From Jiella marina (GTDB lineage Bacteria > Pseudomonadota > Alphaproteobacteria > Rhizobiales > Rhizobiaceae): 64,000 nt of DNA. The DNA lies in assembly GCF_024359545.1 (NCBI RefSeq), contig NZ_JAKQZG010000002.1:496001-560000 (forward strand), written 5' to 3'. Shown piece after piece: positions 27,744 through 36,839 of the stretch. Numbering within the stretch: the first letter of the stretch is position 1; the number at the start of each line of letters is the position of its first letter. The notes beneath the pieces were generated by a model that was not told the origin of the DNA, made no database searches, and saw nothing but the letters and a program-made list of their open reading frames with translations. The position numbers and the translations under genes are program-made.

Positions 27744-28300
27744 CAGAAGGGCTCCGTCTGGAACACGGCGGTGCCGACGATGACAAAGCTGCGGTCGCTC
27801 ATGTCGGTGATCGACGAGCGCATGATCTCAGTGTAGAGCGGCCATTTGTAGTAGACCTTCAATGCAGCGATCTGCTCCGAGCCTGGCTTGGTGTAAGCAA
27901 ATCCTGATCCGTCGATATCGCCGTTCTTCACCGGCACTGCGTTGGAGATCGAAGAAAAACTGCCATAGGTCCGAAGGTCGACATGAAGGTTGGCGCAGTC
28001 GAAGAGGAAGTTGACCTCCTGGCAGATTTTATTCTTGAACTCGGCTTCGGTCAGATCGGCGTTCGTCACCTGACCGGTTCTCACCTCCCGGCCGACCGTG
28101 CTCACCGCCTGATCCATCACGAGCTCTGCGATGAAGATGCCGCCGGTCTCCAGAAGAAGGAGAAGAAGGAGAAGGAAGGGCAGCCCGAGCATCGCGAACT
28201 CCACGGCAGCGACGCCGCTTCGGTCTCTTGCGATCTCGCGCCACGATCGGCGGCCTCGCGGGTTGGCGCTCTTTTTGCCGAGCCAGGATGTCAGGCGCAT
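27743..28300 (-). CDS. TadE-like pilus assembly protein
   Basis: 185 residues. The TadE motif and helix are visible as RSGVAAVEFAMLGLPFLLLL near residue 30, followed by LLLETGGIFIAELVMDQAVS. Two Cys in the exported part (ICQEVNFLFDCANL) could form a disulfide. ATG at 28300 is preferred over GTG at 28315 because GGAAG stands six bases before it. It is coupled to the second tadE-like gene downstream. No assembly ATPase or platform gene is nearby. Confidence 0.85.
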   Translation of the reverse strand: MRLTSWLGKKSANPRGRRSWREIARDRSGVAAVEFAMLGLPFLLLLLLLLETGGIFIAELVMDQAVSTVGREVRTGQVTNADLTEAEFKNKICQEVNFLFDCANLHVDLRTYGSFSSISNAVPVKNGDIDGSGFAYTKPGSEQIAALKVYYKWPLYTEIMRSSITDMSDRSFVIVGTAVFQTEPF

Positions 28301-28589
28301 CGTCGTCTTCCGCACGGTTGTCGTCCATTCCCGACGACAAGGTTTCGACCACGTATTCGAGCGGCAATCGACGTCGGGTCAGCGCCCTGAAATGGTCGGT
28401 CCGCCATGTCGCAAGGCGCAACTCTAGGCAAAAGACGTAAGGAAACCGTTTCGAAAACGGCGCGATTCGAAGGAAGCGGCCCGGTTGCTGCTCGCAGCCG
28501 CGGCCTCGCGGCACGATGCCTGTCGAGATAACAAGAGCGCGGAACCGGGTCTTGCTTCGCCTTCTATGGCCGGAAATCCCGGCCGCGAA

Positions 28590-29060
28590 TCAGCGGTTCG
28601 CGGCCTGGGTCGCCATGTCTCGTCGCTGCATCTGCTGCTGGACGGCAAGGCCGAAGGCTTCCGGCTCGTCGCCCACCGTGACGGTCGGAACGCAGTTCGG
28701 AGCGCAGGCGTAGGTGGTTCGGGCCGCCTGCCGGTAGACGCGCACGGTGCTGCCTTCGAACGTCTGAACGATGACCTGCTCGTCGATAACCGGCTTCCCG
28801 TCCTGTCCCAAAATCAGGAGATTGGTAATGCCGCTGCTTTGGCCCGTCAGCACCAGCCGGTTGGACGACAGCACCTGAACGTCGACGATGGCAGGGTTGC
28901 CGACGATCACGGTGGACGCGTCCGTGTCGAGTTCGATGACCTTGGCGTGGTCCATCTCGACCTCGATCATCGATCCGGCCGCCTGCGCGCCTTGGGTGGC
29001 GGTGCTCGCAGCGAGCAGCGCGAAGGTCAGGGGCAGGAGCGAGACGAGGCGGAAGGACAT
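28590..29060 (-). CDS. CpaC-like pilus N-domain protein without secretin domain
   Basis: 156 residues with a Sec signal peptide (about 1-27, ending TQGAQAA). A single pilus-assembly N-terminal domain spans about 30-110: VIELDTDASTVIVGNPAIVD, then VLSSNRLVLTGQSSGITNLL and ILGQDG. In CpaC/RcpA this domain precedes the outer-membrane secretin; here the secretin part is absent and the protein ends after a Cys-containing region and a Gln/Met-rich tail. It is probably a periplasmic accessory protein of the Flp system. It is divergent from the pilin gene. Confidence 0.8.
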   Translation of the reverse strand: MSFRLVSLLPLTFALLAASTATQGAQAAGSMIEVEMDHAKVIELDTDASTVIVGNPAIVDVQVLSSNRLVLTGQSSGITNLLILGQDGKPVIDEQVIVQTFEGSTVRVYRQAARTTYACAPNCVPTVTVGDEPEAFGLAVQQQMQRRDMATQAANR

Positions 29061-29513
29061 GGCGGTGATCCAACGATCGGGCGAATAAATGGCGTGAGCG
29101 AAGCCTGTGCGAATAGCGTGAAGGAAGGATTAACGACGCTGCGGCTGGCGGCGGAGAGTTCCGATCGCCCGGAGCGTCTATTCTGCCGCGGATAAAAGCA
29201 CGCCGGCGCAGCGGATGACGGCTTCAACTATCTGGAAAAGCAACGGGTCTCGATGTATCGCAAGGTCGCTCCTGGCGGATTCTTCATGGACGTCTTGTCG
29301 GCGCGTGATTCTTGTTTCGGTGCCTCATTCCCCTTGAGTCCCGCCCCAGTGCCGCATCATGGATTTCTGGGGATCTCGGGCCTTTGGGCGTCGGTAGGAA
29401 AAAAGCAACCAATCTTCTTAAGCTGCTGGCAATCGGTCGTCCCTACGGTCAGGTCACCCGATCGACGAGGAACAGTCGACGGTTCAGCTACAACGGATCG
29501 CAACGGAGTGCCC
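29061..29513. promoter_or_regulatory. Divergent promoter region of CpaC-like and Flp pilin genes
   Basis: About 450 bases between the minus-strand CpaC-like gene and the plus-strand pilin gene. It should hold both promoters. Single TTAA half-sites occur, but I find no full TTAA-N7-TTAA CtrA box. An open frame running into the pilin gene from 29253 is explained by the pilin itself and has no supported start. Confidence 0.35.
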
Positions 29514-29687
29514 ATGTCCAAGACTTTTGCTCGCTTCATGAAGGATGAGTCCGGCGCCACCGCCATCGAGTATGGCCTGATCGCCGCCCTCATCGGAACC
29601 GCCATCATCGTCGCCGTCACCTCGGTCGGTACGAACCTCTCCTCGACGTTCACCTCGATCGCGACCGGCGTCACCAAGAAGAACTAA
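29514..29687 (+). CDS. Flp/Fap-type pilin
   Basis: 57 residues, typical of Flp prepilins. A short basic leader is followed by the processing region and hydrophobic helix GATAIEYGLIAALIGTAIIV, with the conserved Glu-Tyr pair after the cleavage site. The mature pilin would polymerise into Flp (adhesive) pili after cleavage by a CpaA/TadV peptidase, which is encoded just downstream. ACGGAG precedes the ATG. A strong hairpin follows the gene, so the pilin mRNA is probably monocistronic and abundant. Confidence 0.93.
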   Translation: MSKTFARFMKDESGATAIEYGLIAALIGTAIIVAVTSVGTNLSSTFTSIATGVTKKN

Positions 29688-29717
29688 GCTTCTGGCGCCA
29701 TTTCATGAACTGCTGCG

Positions 29718-29757
29718 GGCCGGGCGCCGGGGACGAGCTTCCCTGGTGCCCGGCCGC
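29718..29757 (+). terminator. Terminator hairpin after the Flp pilin gene
   Basis: GGCCGGGCGCC at 29718-29728 pairs with GGTGCCCGGCC at 29745-29755 (eleven pairs, one G-T) around a 16-base loop, followed by GCATTTG. It begins 30 bases after the pilin stop. The T-run is short, so termination may be partial, giving more pilin than peptidase transcript. Confidence 0.65.
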
Positions 29758-29798
29758 ATTTGTGGTGGAAGCGCCCAACCCATAGCGAGGCTTGCGTC

Positions 29799-30311
29799 AT
29801 GTTGAGTGCGGTACTGTTGACGATCTTCCCCTTCGCGATGATCTATGCGGCGTCTTCCGACCTCGTCTCCATGACGATCGCCAATCGCGTGTCGCTCGGG
29901 CTTGTTGCAGGATTCGTCCTGGTGGCCGCGCTCAGCGGAATGGCGCTCCCGATGATCGGGCTGCATCTGGCCGTCGGTTTCGGCTGCCTCGCCGTCACAT
30001 TCACGCTTTTTGCGATGGGATGGATCGGCGGCGGCGATGCCAAGCTTCTTGCCGCCACGGCCGTCTGGTTCGGCCCGACACTCGATCTTGCAAACTATGT
30101 GCTGCTCGGCGCGGTCTATGGCGGACTGCTGACGGTGGGCCTGCTCGTGACCCGGGTGTTCTTCGTCCCCGTGACAGGCGTCGATTTCATCGACCGGCTC
30201 CTGGAGCCGACCACCGGCGTGCCTTATGGCATCGCGCTCGGTGCGGCGGGCCTGACGGTCTATTCCGAGAGCGCCTGGATGACCCTCGCCTTGACCGCAC
30301 TGGGAGGATGA
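29799..30311 (+). CDS. cpaA: Prepilin peptidase CpaA/TadV
   Basis: 170 residues, an integral membrane aspartic peptidase with about five or six membrane helices. The two catalytic Asp are visible: ASSDLVSMTIANRVS near residue 20 and the GxGD motif in WIGGGDAKLLAAT near 78. It cleaves the leader of Flp prepilin encoded upstream and probably processes the TadE-like proteins. ATG at 29799 is preferred because GCGAGG stands eight bases before it. Confidence 0.93.
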   Translation: MLSAVLLTIFPFAMIYAASSDLVSMTIANRVSLGLVAGFVLVAALSGMALPMIGLHLAVGFGCLAVTFTLFAMGWIGGGDAKLLAATAVWFGPTLDLANYVLLGAVYGGLLTVGLLVTRVFFVPVTGVDFIDRLLEPTTGVPYGIALGAAGLTVYSESAWMTLALTALGG

Positions 30312-30564
30312 AAGCCTCTTTGTGTTCGCGCAATCGGCGCCGCTGAACTCGCCCGCAAGCGCGAACGCGTCCGGGTCTGAGGGCCGCCTTCGATGACGCC
30401 CACATCGGTCGCAACGTTTCCATCATATTGAAGTTCAACGCATGTTCGGCGGCGCTATCGGCTGGACGGGCTTCCCTTGGTGCGAAAATCGGTTTACCTT
30501 TACGTAAAAGGCATCTGCGTGGGGAATTTGTGCAGGGCCGAGAACCAAAAGGGAGGAACCGTCC

Positions 30565-30906
30565 ATGAAATCCATCACCATCCTGGCCGCCATCGGCATG
30601 ACGTTTGCCGCGTCCACTGCAACTTCGGCCGCTTCGATCGAGGGCACGTGGCGCACGGCCAGCGGGGCGACCGCCCAAATCGCGGCCTGCGGCAACGCCT
30701 ATTGCACGACGATCCTGACCGGCGAGCACAAGGGCAAGCGGATCGGCCGGATGGCCGGCTCGGGCAACAGCTATTCCGGCGAGATCACCGATCCCGCGAA
30801 CGGCAAGACCTATTCGGGCACCGCGGAGGTGAGCGGGAATTCGCTGAAGCTGACCGGATGCGCCCTGAAGATCTTCTGCCGCTCGCAGACCTGGACGCGG
30901 CGCTAG
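30565..30906 (+). CDS. DUF2147-family secreted protein
   Basis: 113 residues. A signal peptide (about 1-23, ending ATSAAS) precedes one DUF2147 domain: IEGTWRTASGATAQIAACGN, then TGEHKGKRIG, PANGKTYSGTAEVSGNSLKL and a C-terminal CALKIFCRSQTWTR. The family is periplasmic or secreted with no assigned reaction. Cys residues at the two ends may pair. GGGAGGAA before the ATG supports the start. It is one of the shortest forms of the family. Confidence 0.85.
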   Translation: MKSITILAAIGMTFAASTATSAASIEGTWRTASGATAQIAACGNAYCTTILTGEHKGKRIGRMAGSGNSYSGEITDPANGKTYSGTAEVSGNSLKLTGCALKIFCRSQTWTRR

Positions 30907-31392
30907 CGTTTCGTCGCGAAGGCTGGGTAGGCACGGCGCCGCTCACGCCCCGCTCGCCTTCCTGGCCATCGAACGATCCTGTCACCGAGGAATAGCCACT
31001 CGCGGTTTTCGTCGGCCGAAGGATCCATCGTCTCGCGGGCGTCCATGCCGCCAGCCCTTGGCGAAGCTATGCCACCGCGGCGATCCGGTTGATCGTGGTC
31101 AGAAAAGCCGATAGAGCCGCGCCACCGCCGAGGCTAGGGATCCGCTTCCTGCCTTCGATGCGGCGAGCCGGCGCGGGTGTGGTGTCGCGCAAAGCGCGGG
31201 CGGCGCCGACCCTGTTCACGATTGTGAACGGCTGCTGACAAGCTGCGCCAGCCCCGCTTTAGGCTCGCCGTGCGATGAAGGCGAAATCGTGGCCACGCAA
31301 CGCCGGGACCCGAGCGCGAGACCCTGTCTGGTCCGCTCGCGAGTTCGCCGGCTGCCTCGCTCGACGCCGCTTGATAGGGAAGTTTACGCCAG
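30907..31392. other. Gene-poor stretch
   Basis: About 490 GC-rich bases without a gene I can support. Open frames on both strands have no recognisable content and no initiation signals. No tRNA, clear terminator or repeat is seen. Confidence 0.35.
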
Positions 31393-31587
31393 ATGATCAC
31401 CCGCCTGACTGCCGTCACCCTCCTGATCGCCCTGTTCGGAATGGGAATGAGCTACCTGGCACAGCGCTCGACGCCTTGGGAGGGTGACCGCTTTCTCGCC
31501 TCGACGAGCGGTGGGGACTGCGACTACAGCCGCGGCATGATCTGCCGGATCGACCGCCGCCCGGCGCCCTCGGCGATGAATTTTTAG
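31393..31587 (+). CDS. Small exported or membrane-anchored hypothetical protein
   Basis: 64 residues. Residues 1-23 form a signal peptide or membrane anchor (ITRLTAVTLLIALFGMGMSY). The rest is a short polar tail with two Cys about nine residues apart (GGDCDYSRGMICRIDRR), which could form a disulfide outside the cytoplasm. AGGGA lies about 12 bases before the ATG. I do not recognise the family. It precedes amn by 56 bases in the same direction. Confidence 0.55.
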   Translation: MITRLTAVTLLIALFGMGMSYLAQRSTPWEGDRFLASTSGGDCDYSRGMICRIDRRPAPSAMNF

Positions 31588-31643
31588 GCCCCGCTTTCGC
31601 CCCTTCGTCTTCTCGCCGCCATGGCACGAGGTTAAACAGGGGT

Positions 31644-33146
31644 ATGACCAGTCTCATCCCCACCCTCGAGGACCTTCCCGTCGAAACGCCGGAGGACGCC
31701 CCGCCGCGTGCGTTCACCGACCCGGCGGAAGCGACCGCCGAGTTGAAGCGGCTTTATGAGCGTTCGGTGGCCTTTCTCTCCGATCGCTTTGCCGAGGTGG
31801 TGGCGAATGCCGTCTCCAGCCGGCGTTACCGGGCGTTCTATCCCGAAATTTCCCTGACCACCCGCACCCATGCCCGCGTCGATTCGCGGCTGGCCTTCGG
31901 GCATGTTCCCCTGCCGGGCGACTATGCCGCGACGGTCACCCGCCCGGATCTTTTCGAACACTACATCACCGAGCAGATCGGCCTGTTGATCAAGAATCAC
32001 GGCCAGCCGGTCCGGATCGGCGATTCGGCTACACCGATCCCGCTGCATTTCGCCTTCCGCGAAGGGGCCTATGTGGACGGTGCGCTCGGCGACGTGCTCG
32101 ACCGGCCGCTGCGCGACATTTTCGACGTTCCCGATCTGGAAGCGACCGACGACCGCATCGTCAACGGCACCTTCGAGCCGAAGCCCGGCGAGCGCATGCC
32201 GCTCGCCCCCTTCACCGCCCAGCGCGTCGACTATTCGCTGCACCGGCTCGCGCACTACACCGCGACGCGGCCGCGGTATTTCCAGAACTACGTCCTGTTC
32301 ACCAACTACCAGTTCTATATCGACGAATTCTGCACGATCGCCCGCCAGATGATGGCCGATGGTGGCGCCGGCTACGACGCCTTCGTCGAGCCGGGCGACG
32401 TGCGCACGCCCGCCGACGCGATCGAGCCCGTCGATGGCGTGGCGCCGGCGCGGCTGCCGCAGATGCCGGCCTATCACCTGACCCGGCCCGACGCCTCCGG
32501 CATCACCATGATCAATATCGGCGTCGGCCCCTCCAACGCCAAGACGATCACCGATCATGTGGCGGTGCTGCGGCCCCACGCGTGGCTGATGCTCGGCCAT
32601 TGCGCCGGCCTGCGCAACAGCCAGGCGCTGGGCGACTACGTGCTTGCCCATGCCTATGTCCGCGAGGATCATGTGCTCGACGGCGATCTGCCGCTCTGGG
32701 TGCCGATCCCGGCGCTGGCCGAGGTGCAGCTCGCCCTGGAAAGCGCGGTCGAGGAGGTGACCGGCCTGTCCGGTTTCGAGCTGAAGCGCATCATGCGCAC
32801 CGGCACGGTGGCCACGATCGACAACCGGAACTGGGAGCTGCGCGACCAGCGCGAGCCCGTCCAGCGGCTGTCCCAGTCCCGCGCCATCGCGCTCGACATG
32901 GAATCGGCGACGATCGCGGCCAACGGCTTCCGCTTCCGCGTGCCCTACGGCACGCTGCTCTGCGTGTCCGACAAGCCGTTGCATGGGGAATTGAAACTCC
33001 CGGGCATGGCGACGGAGTTCTACAAGCGACAGGTGGCGCAGCATCTGAAGATCGGCATGCGGGCCTTGGAGCTGATGCGCGGACTGCCTTCCGAACGCGT
33101 CCATTCCCGCAAGCTGCGATCCTTCTTCGAGACCGCGTTTCAATAG
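31644..33146 (+). CDS. amn: AMP nucleosidase
   Basis: 500 residues, close to the usual length. It hydrolyses AMP to adenine and ribose 5-phosphate and so controls adenylate pools. The N-terminal regulatory domain (about 1-180) carries the family segment YPEISLTTRTHARVDSRLAF. The C-terminal nucleoside-phosphorylase-like domain carries MINIGVGPSNAKTITDHVAV, LMLGHCAGLRNSQ and the substrate-binding ALDMESATIAANGFRFRVPY. No operon partner is obvious, although a hydrolase gene follows after 19 bases. Confidence 0.95.
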   Translation: MTSLIPTLEDLPVETPEDAPPRAFTDPAEATAELKRLYERSVAFLSDRFAEVVANAVSSRRYRAFYPEISLTTRTHARVDSRLAFGHVPLPGDYAATVTRPDLFEHYITEQIGLLIKNHGQPVRIGDSATPIPLHFAFREGAYVDGALGDVLDRPLRDIFDVPDLEATDDRIVNGTFEPKPGERMPLAPFTAQRVDYSLHRLAHYTATRPRYFQNYVLFTNYQFYIDEFCTIARQMMADGGAGYDAFVEPGDVRTPADAIEPVDGVAPARLPQMPAYHLTRPDASGITMINIGVGPSNAKTITDHVAVLRPHAWLMLGHCAGLRNSQALGDYVLAHAYVREDHVLDGDLPLWVPIPALAEVQLALESAVEEVTGLSGFELKRIMRTGTVATIDNRNWELRDQREPVQRLSQSRAIALDMESATIAANGFRFRVPYGTLLCVSDKPLHGELKLPGMATEFYKRQVAQHLKIGMRALELMRGLPSERVHSRKLRSFFETAFQ

Positions 33147-33165
33147 GCGGCGCGGAGAGGCGGCG

Positions 33166-34200
33166 TTGAAATCCGGATTTGCCGAACTGGCCCGTACACT
33201 CGTTCTGGGCCTCACACTTCTGACCGCGTTGGCGGTAGTCTGCGGCTATTTCAGCGAGACCGTTCCGTTCTTCGATACGCTGGCCCATTTTCGCGCCCAC
33301 GGCGTTGCGGCGCTCTTAGTCCTGGCCCTTGCCCTGATCCTGTTCAAGCGCGTGGCCGTTGCGGTGCCGGCGGCGGCGATCGCGGCCTATGCGGCCTTGA
33401 GCGTCGTTCCCTTTCTGGTTCCGCGAACCAGCGTCGCGGATCGGCCGTCGGCCTTCGAGGCCGGCGCACCCGGCACGCTGTCGCTGCTGCAGATGAATTT
33501 GCGCTTCGATGCCGATCCCGAGCCCGCGCTTGCCCTGATCGACAGGCTCGATCCCGACATCCTCACGCTTCAGGAGGTGGACGTTCCCTGGGTGAAGGCA
33601 CTCTCGGCGCTGGAAGCCGACTATCCCCATCGCGCCCTCTGCGGGGCGGAGGAGGCGGGTGTCAGCGGCGTGGCGATTTTCTCCCGGCTACCCTTTGCCG
33701 AAGCTCCCGCCCTGTGCCGGCCCTATGAGGGTTTCGTCGCCCGCCGCATCATGGCCGGCCCCCGCCGGCCCGTGACGATCGTTTCGGAACATCTCGAATG
33801 GCCGTGGCCCTTTGGCCAGCACCGCCAGTTCGTGCGGCTGCGCGCGGACCTCGCCCGGTTGCCGGCGCCGATCGTCGTTGCAGGCGACTTCAACGCCACT
33901 CCCTGGAGCGCCACCGTCGAGCGCTATGCCGATGCCACGAAGACGAGACCCGTAACCGGCATCGGCGCCACATGGCTCGACCGGCGTCTCTTCAGACCCG
34001 CGCTCGCCTGGGTCGGCCTTCCCATCGACAATGTTCTCGTCTCGAAGGGCATTGATGTCGCCAGGGCCGAACGGCAGCCGTCCACCGCCTCCGATCACCG
34101 CCCCATCCTCGTGCGATTCGGCGTTCCGGCGCAGCGATCGCACTCCGCGGTCACGGCTCGGAGCCCGGCGCCGCCAATGACGCCCGCCGAGCTCCGCTGA
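33166..34200 (+). CDS. Membrane-anchored endonuclease/exonuclease/phosphatase-family protein
   Basis: 344 residues. Three hydrophobic segments fill about 1-90. They are followed by an EEP-fold domain from about 103: LLQMNLRFDADPEP, ILTLQEVD (metal-binding Glu), VAGDFNATPWS (GDxN motif), IDNVLVSKGI and a terminal SDHRPILV with catalytic Asp-His. Proteins with this layout are membrane-bound nucleases or phosphodiesterases of unknown substrate. The start is TTG at 33166, five bases after GGAGAGG; there is no better ATG. Confidence 0.82.
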   Translation: MKSGFAELARTLVLGLTLLTALAVVCGYFSETVPFFDTLAHFRAHGVAALLVLALALILFKRVAVAVPAAAIAAYAALSVVPFLVPRTSVADRPSAFEAGAPGTLSLLQMNLRFDADPEPALALIDRLDPDILTLQEVDVPWVKALSALEADYPHRALCGAEEAGVSGVAIFSRLPFAEAPALCRPYEGFVARRIMAGPRRPVTIVSEHLEWPWPFGQHRQFVRLRADLARLPAPIVVAGDFNATPWSATVERYADATKTRPVTGIGATWLDRRLFRPALAWVGLPIDNVLVSKGIDVARAERQPSTASDHRPILVRFGVPAQRSHSAVTARSPAPPMTPAELR

Positions 34201-34479
34201 CGCGCCGCATCAACGATCGCCGGCTCGGAGTTCGGCCGCAACGGGAGTGCTCCAACCGCGCCGGCGGCTCGCCGGGCTGGTGTCGGACTGACCTGATTGA
34301 TCCCGCACGCGCACAGGGGCTTGAACCCGCGCGTGATCTGGCTTATCCCCGCGCCGTTCGAACGCCGCGGGTGATCGGCAGGAATCGCGATCCGTCCCTC
34401 ATCACCGAGAGCGCATCCGGTCTTGCCCGGCCATGGCAGGGAGGCCCTGGTTCTCTTGTGGCCCGAGATTTCGAACGCC

Positions 34480-34569
34480 GGTGAGGTGGCCGAGTGGTTT
34501 AAGGCGCACGCCTGGAACGCGTGTATACGGGAAACCGTATCGAGGGTTCGAATCCCTCCCTCACCGCCA
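34480..34569 (+). tRNA. tRNA-Ser(GGA)
   Basis: The acceptor arm GGTGAGG (34480-34486) pairs with CCTCACC before discriminator G and an encoded CCA at 34567-34569. The anticodon loop CTGGAAC gives GGA. The variable arm is long (TATACGGGAAACCGTAT), as for a serine tRNA, and the T-loop is GGTTCGAATCC. Accessory genes begin directly after its 3' end. Confidence 0.95.
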
Positions 34570-34799
34570 TTTGCCGCCGATTGCCGCACGAATTGGCCGC
34601 CTATCTCTTTAACTATCAAGCGGATAGCGGCTTTCGAGCGGTCGCCCTACGGGCAGGGGTTCTCGCACGTCCTGCCAGTAGCCTAGCCTTTCGCTACAAC
34701 CGGCGATCACACGCTATGGCGCGAACGGCGGTGCGTTCATCCGGCTTTAACCCAGCACGATACACGTCTCCGGTTCATGCCTCGCCGAGTATCAGTGCT

Positions 34800-35603
34800 T
34801 CACACAGGCGTGAGATGCGCTATTCGTCCGGCAGGCCAGCTATAACCTTTGGCGCTGAACGCACGGCGTGCTTCCACTTTGATGAGGAGCTTGTCGGCCT
34901 CGTGTGGCCCCTGTAGCGTCAATTCCTTGTACCGCTTTGACCAGCGATGAAACCCGCCGCCGTAGTTCTCCTCGCCGCAGTCGGAGTACCACGACGATTC
35001 TTCGACATAGATTTGATGGCCTTCCATCCGGCCAAGCCAGAATTCCTTCTTGGCCGGATCGTACATCCACATGCCATGTTTGCCGTTCAGGCCGTGAACC
35101 CATCGCTCAAATGGTCGTGGCGAGTAGCGTTTCACAAACCAGTCGCCGTGTCTGGGTTCACCGCCATTCCACACGGAGTCCCGGAGGAACGGTATCCAGA
35201 TTTGGGCAACACCTATACGCGCATACGACGATGCTCGTGCCTCGATCTGGTTCAGGTCGATTGGAGTGTGTTGTAGCTCGAAAGCGATTTGCAGTCCCTT
35301 CGGCGACCACGCCATGACATCGGCGCGACGATCACCGGGTAAGGTATTCACGATGAACTCCGCTTCCGCCTTCAGGCCGCGCCCGACAAGTGCGGCCTTC
35401 ACCAATGCCTTCGCTTCGAGGTGTGCCCGCGTCTCGCCCGCTGCCCATGTGCAATCTGTTGGTGGTTTGTGGGCGAAGTGATCAATTACAATCCGACCCT
35501 GTTTTAGGATCACGATACCGTCACACTTCGGGCACCGATACTCTGGACCTCGTTTCGCTAGTGAGGCGTCAATTCTCGTGCCGTCTAGACTGGCAACCAG
35601 CAT
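34800..35603 (-). CDS. CoiA-like nuclease
   Basis: 267 residues. An N-terminal zinc-ribbon-like region (YRCPKCDGIVILKQGRIVID, then HFAHK with conserved His) is followed by a PD-(D/E)xK-type nuclease core: RAHLEAKALVKAAL, then DRRADVMAWSPKGLQIAFEL and QHTPI, where Asp, Glu and Gln fall at the expected catalytic spacing. This is the competence protein CoiA-like family. The C-terminal 110 residues are Trp/Tyr-rich and unassigned. It starts 11 bases after the NADAR gene, as the third gene of a tight operon with the DarT1-like toxin, so it probably works with the toxin module rather than in transformation. Confidence 0.78.
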   Translation of the reverse strand: MLVASLDGTRIDASLAKRGPEYRCPKCDGIVILKQGRIVIDHFAHKPPTDCTWAAGETRAHLEAKALVKAALVGRGLKAEAEFIVNTLPGDRRADVMAWSPKGLQIAFELQHTPIDLNQIEARASSYARIGVAQIWIPFLRDSVWNGGEPRHGDWFVKRYSPRPFERWVHGLNGKHGMWMYDPAKKEFWLGRMEGHQIYVEESSWYSDCGEENYGGGFHRWSKRYKELTLQGPHEADKLLIKVEARRAFSAKGYSWPAGRIAHLTPV

Positions 35604-35614
35604 CCGAATTGTCT

Positions 35615-36328
35615 CTAACCGACATGAAAACGGGCCTGTCTCACATGATGTTGATGTTCCGCTGGACGCGACGGGTGCGCAGACATTGCAGCCATGAAAA
35701 CCGAGGGTGACTCCAGATATTGCTCCAGCTTGTCCTCACGCATCAGGGAGACAAACAGGGCGCACGACTTCGCCTGACAGTTCACCGATTTGGTGGGGTT
35801 GAACTCAATGTCGGTAAAACCGTCATACCGCATCTCACCGTCCACTCGGTTTTTCAGCCAATCGCGGTGGGGAAAGATCGCATTGAGATAGAGCCAGTCA
35901 TAGAACACGGTCGTTGGTTTCAGTGGAAAGTCATATCCGTCGAATTTAAAGCCCGTAAGAGCGCCAGAATCACGAAGGCGTAGGTCGCGTTTCGCCTCCC
36001 TTGGCTCGACGTCATAAAGGTCGGTGTACGGACCACCGTGCTCGAAGACCTTGCTCCCCTGAAAGGCGTTCTCCAGCGGCATATCCCCCACATTGGTCAT
36101 GACACGAAGATGAAAAGCGCTCAGATGGCGCCCGGCCACTTCGTCCGATTTGCTCGAAACCTCTAAGAGAGGTTCGTAACCGACGTTCCTTGCCGCATCG
36201 TGCAGCGCTCGGATGTTCTTCTTCTTCTGGACCTCCGCGAAACCGCCCGCCCATGGTATTTCGAAATCGACCCGCCTGACGTAGCCATCTTCCTCGGTTG
36301 TGGGGATGAAGATCGGTCTCTCTGCCAT
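35615..36328 (-). CDS. DarT1-associated NADAR-type ADP-ribosylglycohydrolase (antitoxin)
   Basis: 237 residues. The central region is a NADAR fold: SAFHLRVMTNVGDMPLENAF (with the LEN-AFQ motif), QGSKVFEHGGPYTDLYDVEP, then VFYDWLYLNAIF and YDGFTDIEFNPTKSVNCQAK. NADAR enzymes paired with DarT1 remove ADP-ribose from guanine in DNA and so neutralise the toxin. The gene starts one base after the toxin stop. The last 30 residues (Pro/His-rich) are not part of the conserved fold. Confidence 0.85.
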   Translation of the reverse strand: MAERPIFIPTTEEDGYVRRVDFEIPWAGGFAEVQKKKNIRALHDAARNVGYEPLLEVSSKSDEVAGRHLSAFHLRVMTNVGDMPLENAFQGSKVFEHGGPYTDLYDVEPREAKRDLRLRDSGALTGFKFDGYDFPLKPTTVFYDWLYLNAIFPHRDWLKNRVDGEMRYDGFTDIEFNPTKSVNCQAKSCALFVSLMREDKLEQYLESPSVFMAAMSAHPSRPAEHQHHVRQARFHVG

Positions 36329-36329
36329 G

Positions 36330-36839
36330 CTAGATGTTCCTTATGTAGGCCAGCGGGATCACATGCGGGACAAGCACCTCATACTTTTCCGCTTGTGAAA
36401 GACGCGCTCGGATCGCCGGGTCTTTCCAATCTGTCCGAGTATACAGGATTTCGAAGTCGATGAGGGCTTCGGCTTCTGCGATGGCGACAGATTCGACGCC
36501 AGCCTTGTTTGCCACGTCATTGGTAAAGCGAACACCGTCGAACTGCATGACCGAGGGGTGGATTTGGAGGAAGATAGTATCCGTGATTCTTTCTTCCTGA
36601 CGCGCAACGAACTCCATGGGATGGGTATTGCGGAAGCAGAGGTGGACGTAGTTGCCCATCCCCTTCAAAGCGTCCGCATCCCGGCTCCACTCATTGCCGC
36701 CAGGTGCAGGCACTTTGACCTTTTTCTGATCAAGCTGCGACAGAGGATAGAGACCTCCCATCTCCTTGATGATCGGAAGGTTCCGTCGATCCGTGAAGTG
36801 ATAGAGTAGCGGCACCTTTTCCAGTTTATCGATTGCCAA
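36330..36839 (-). CDS. DarT1-like DNA ADP-ribosyltransferase toxin
   Basis: 169 residues. VPLLYHFTDRRNLPIIKEMG is the NAD-binding H-x-T start of the DarT family. The ARTT-like loop region lies around VHLCFRNTHPMEF, and the catalytic Glu is probably that of KYEVLVPHVIPLAYIRNI near the end, the typical EVLV-P-YI signature. DarT1 toxins modify guanine in DNA using NAD. It is the first gene of a three-gene operon with the NADAR antitoxin and a CoiA-like nuclease. Length is slightly below typical DarT (about 200). Confidence 0.87.
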   Translation of the reverse strand: MAIDKLEKVPLLYHFTDRRNLPIIKEMGGLYPLSQLDQKKVKVPAPGGNEWSRDADALKGMGNYVHLCFRNTHPMEFVARQEERITDTIFLQIHPSVMQFDGVRFTNDVANKAGVESVAIAEAEALIDFEILYTRTDWKDPAIRARLSQAEKYEVLVPHVIPLAYIRNI

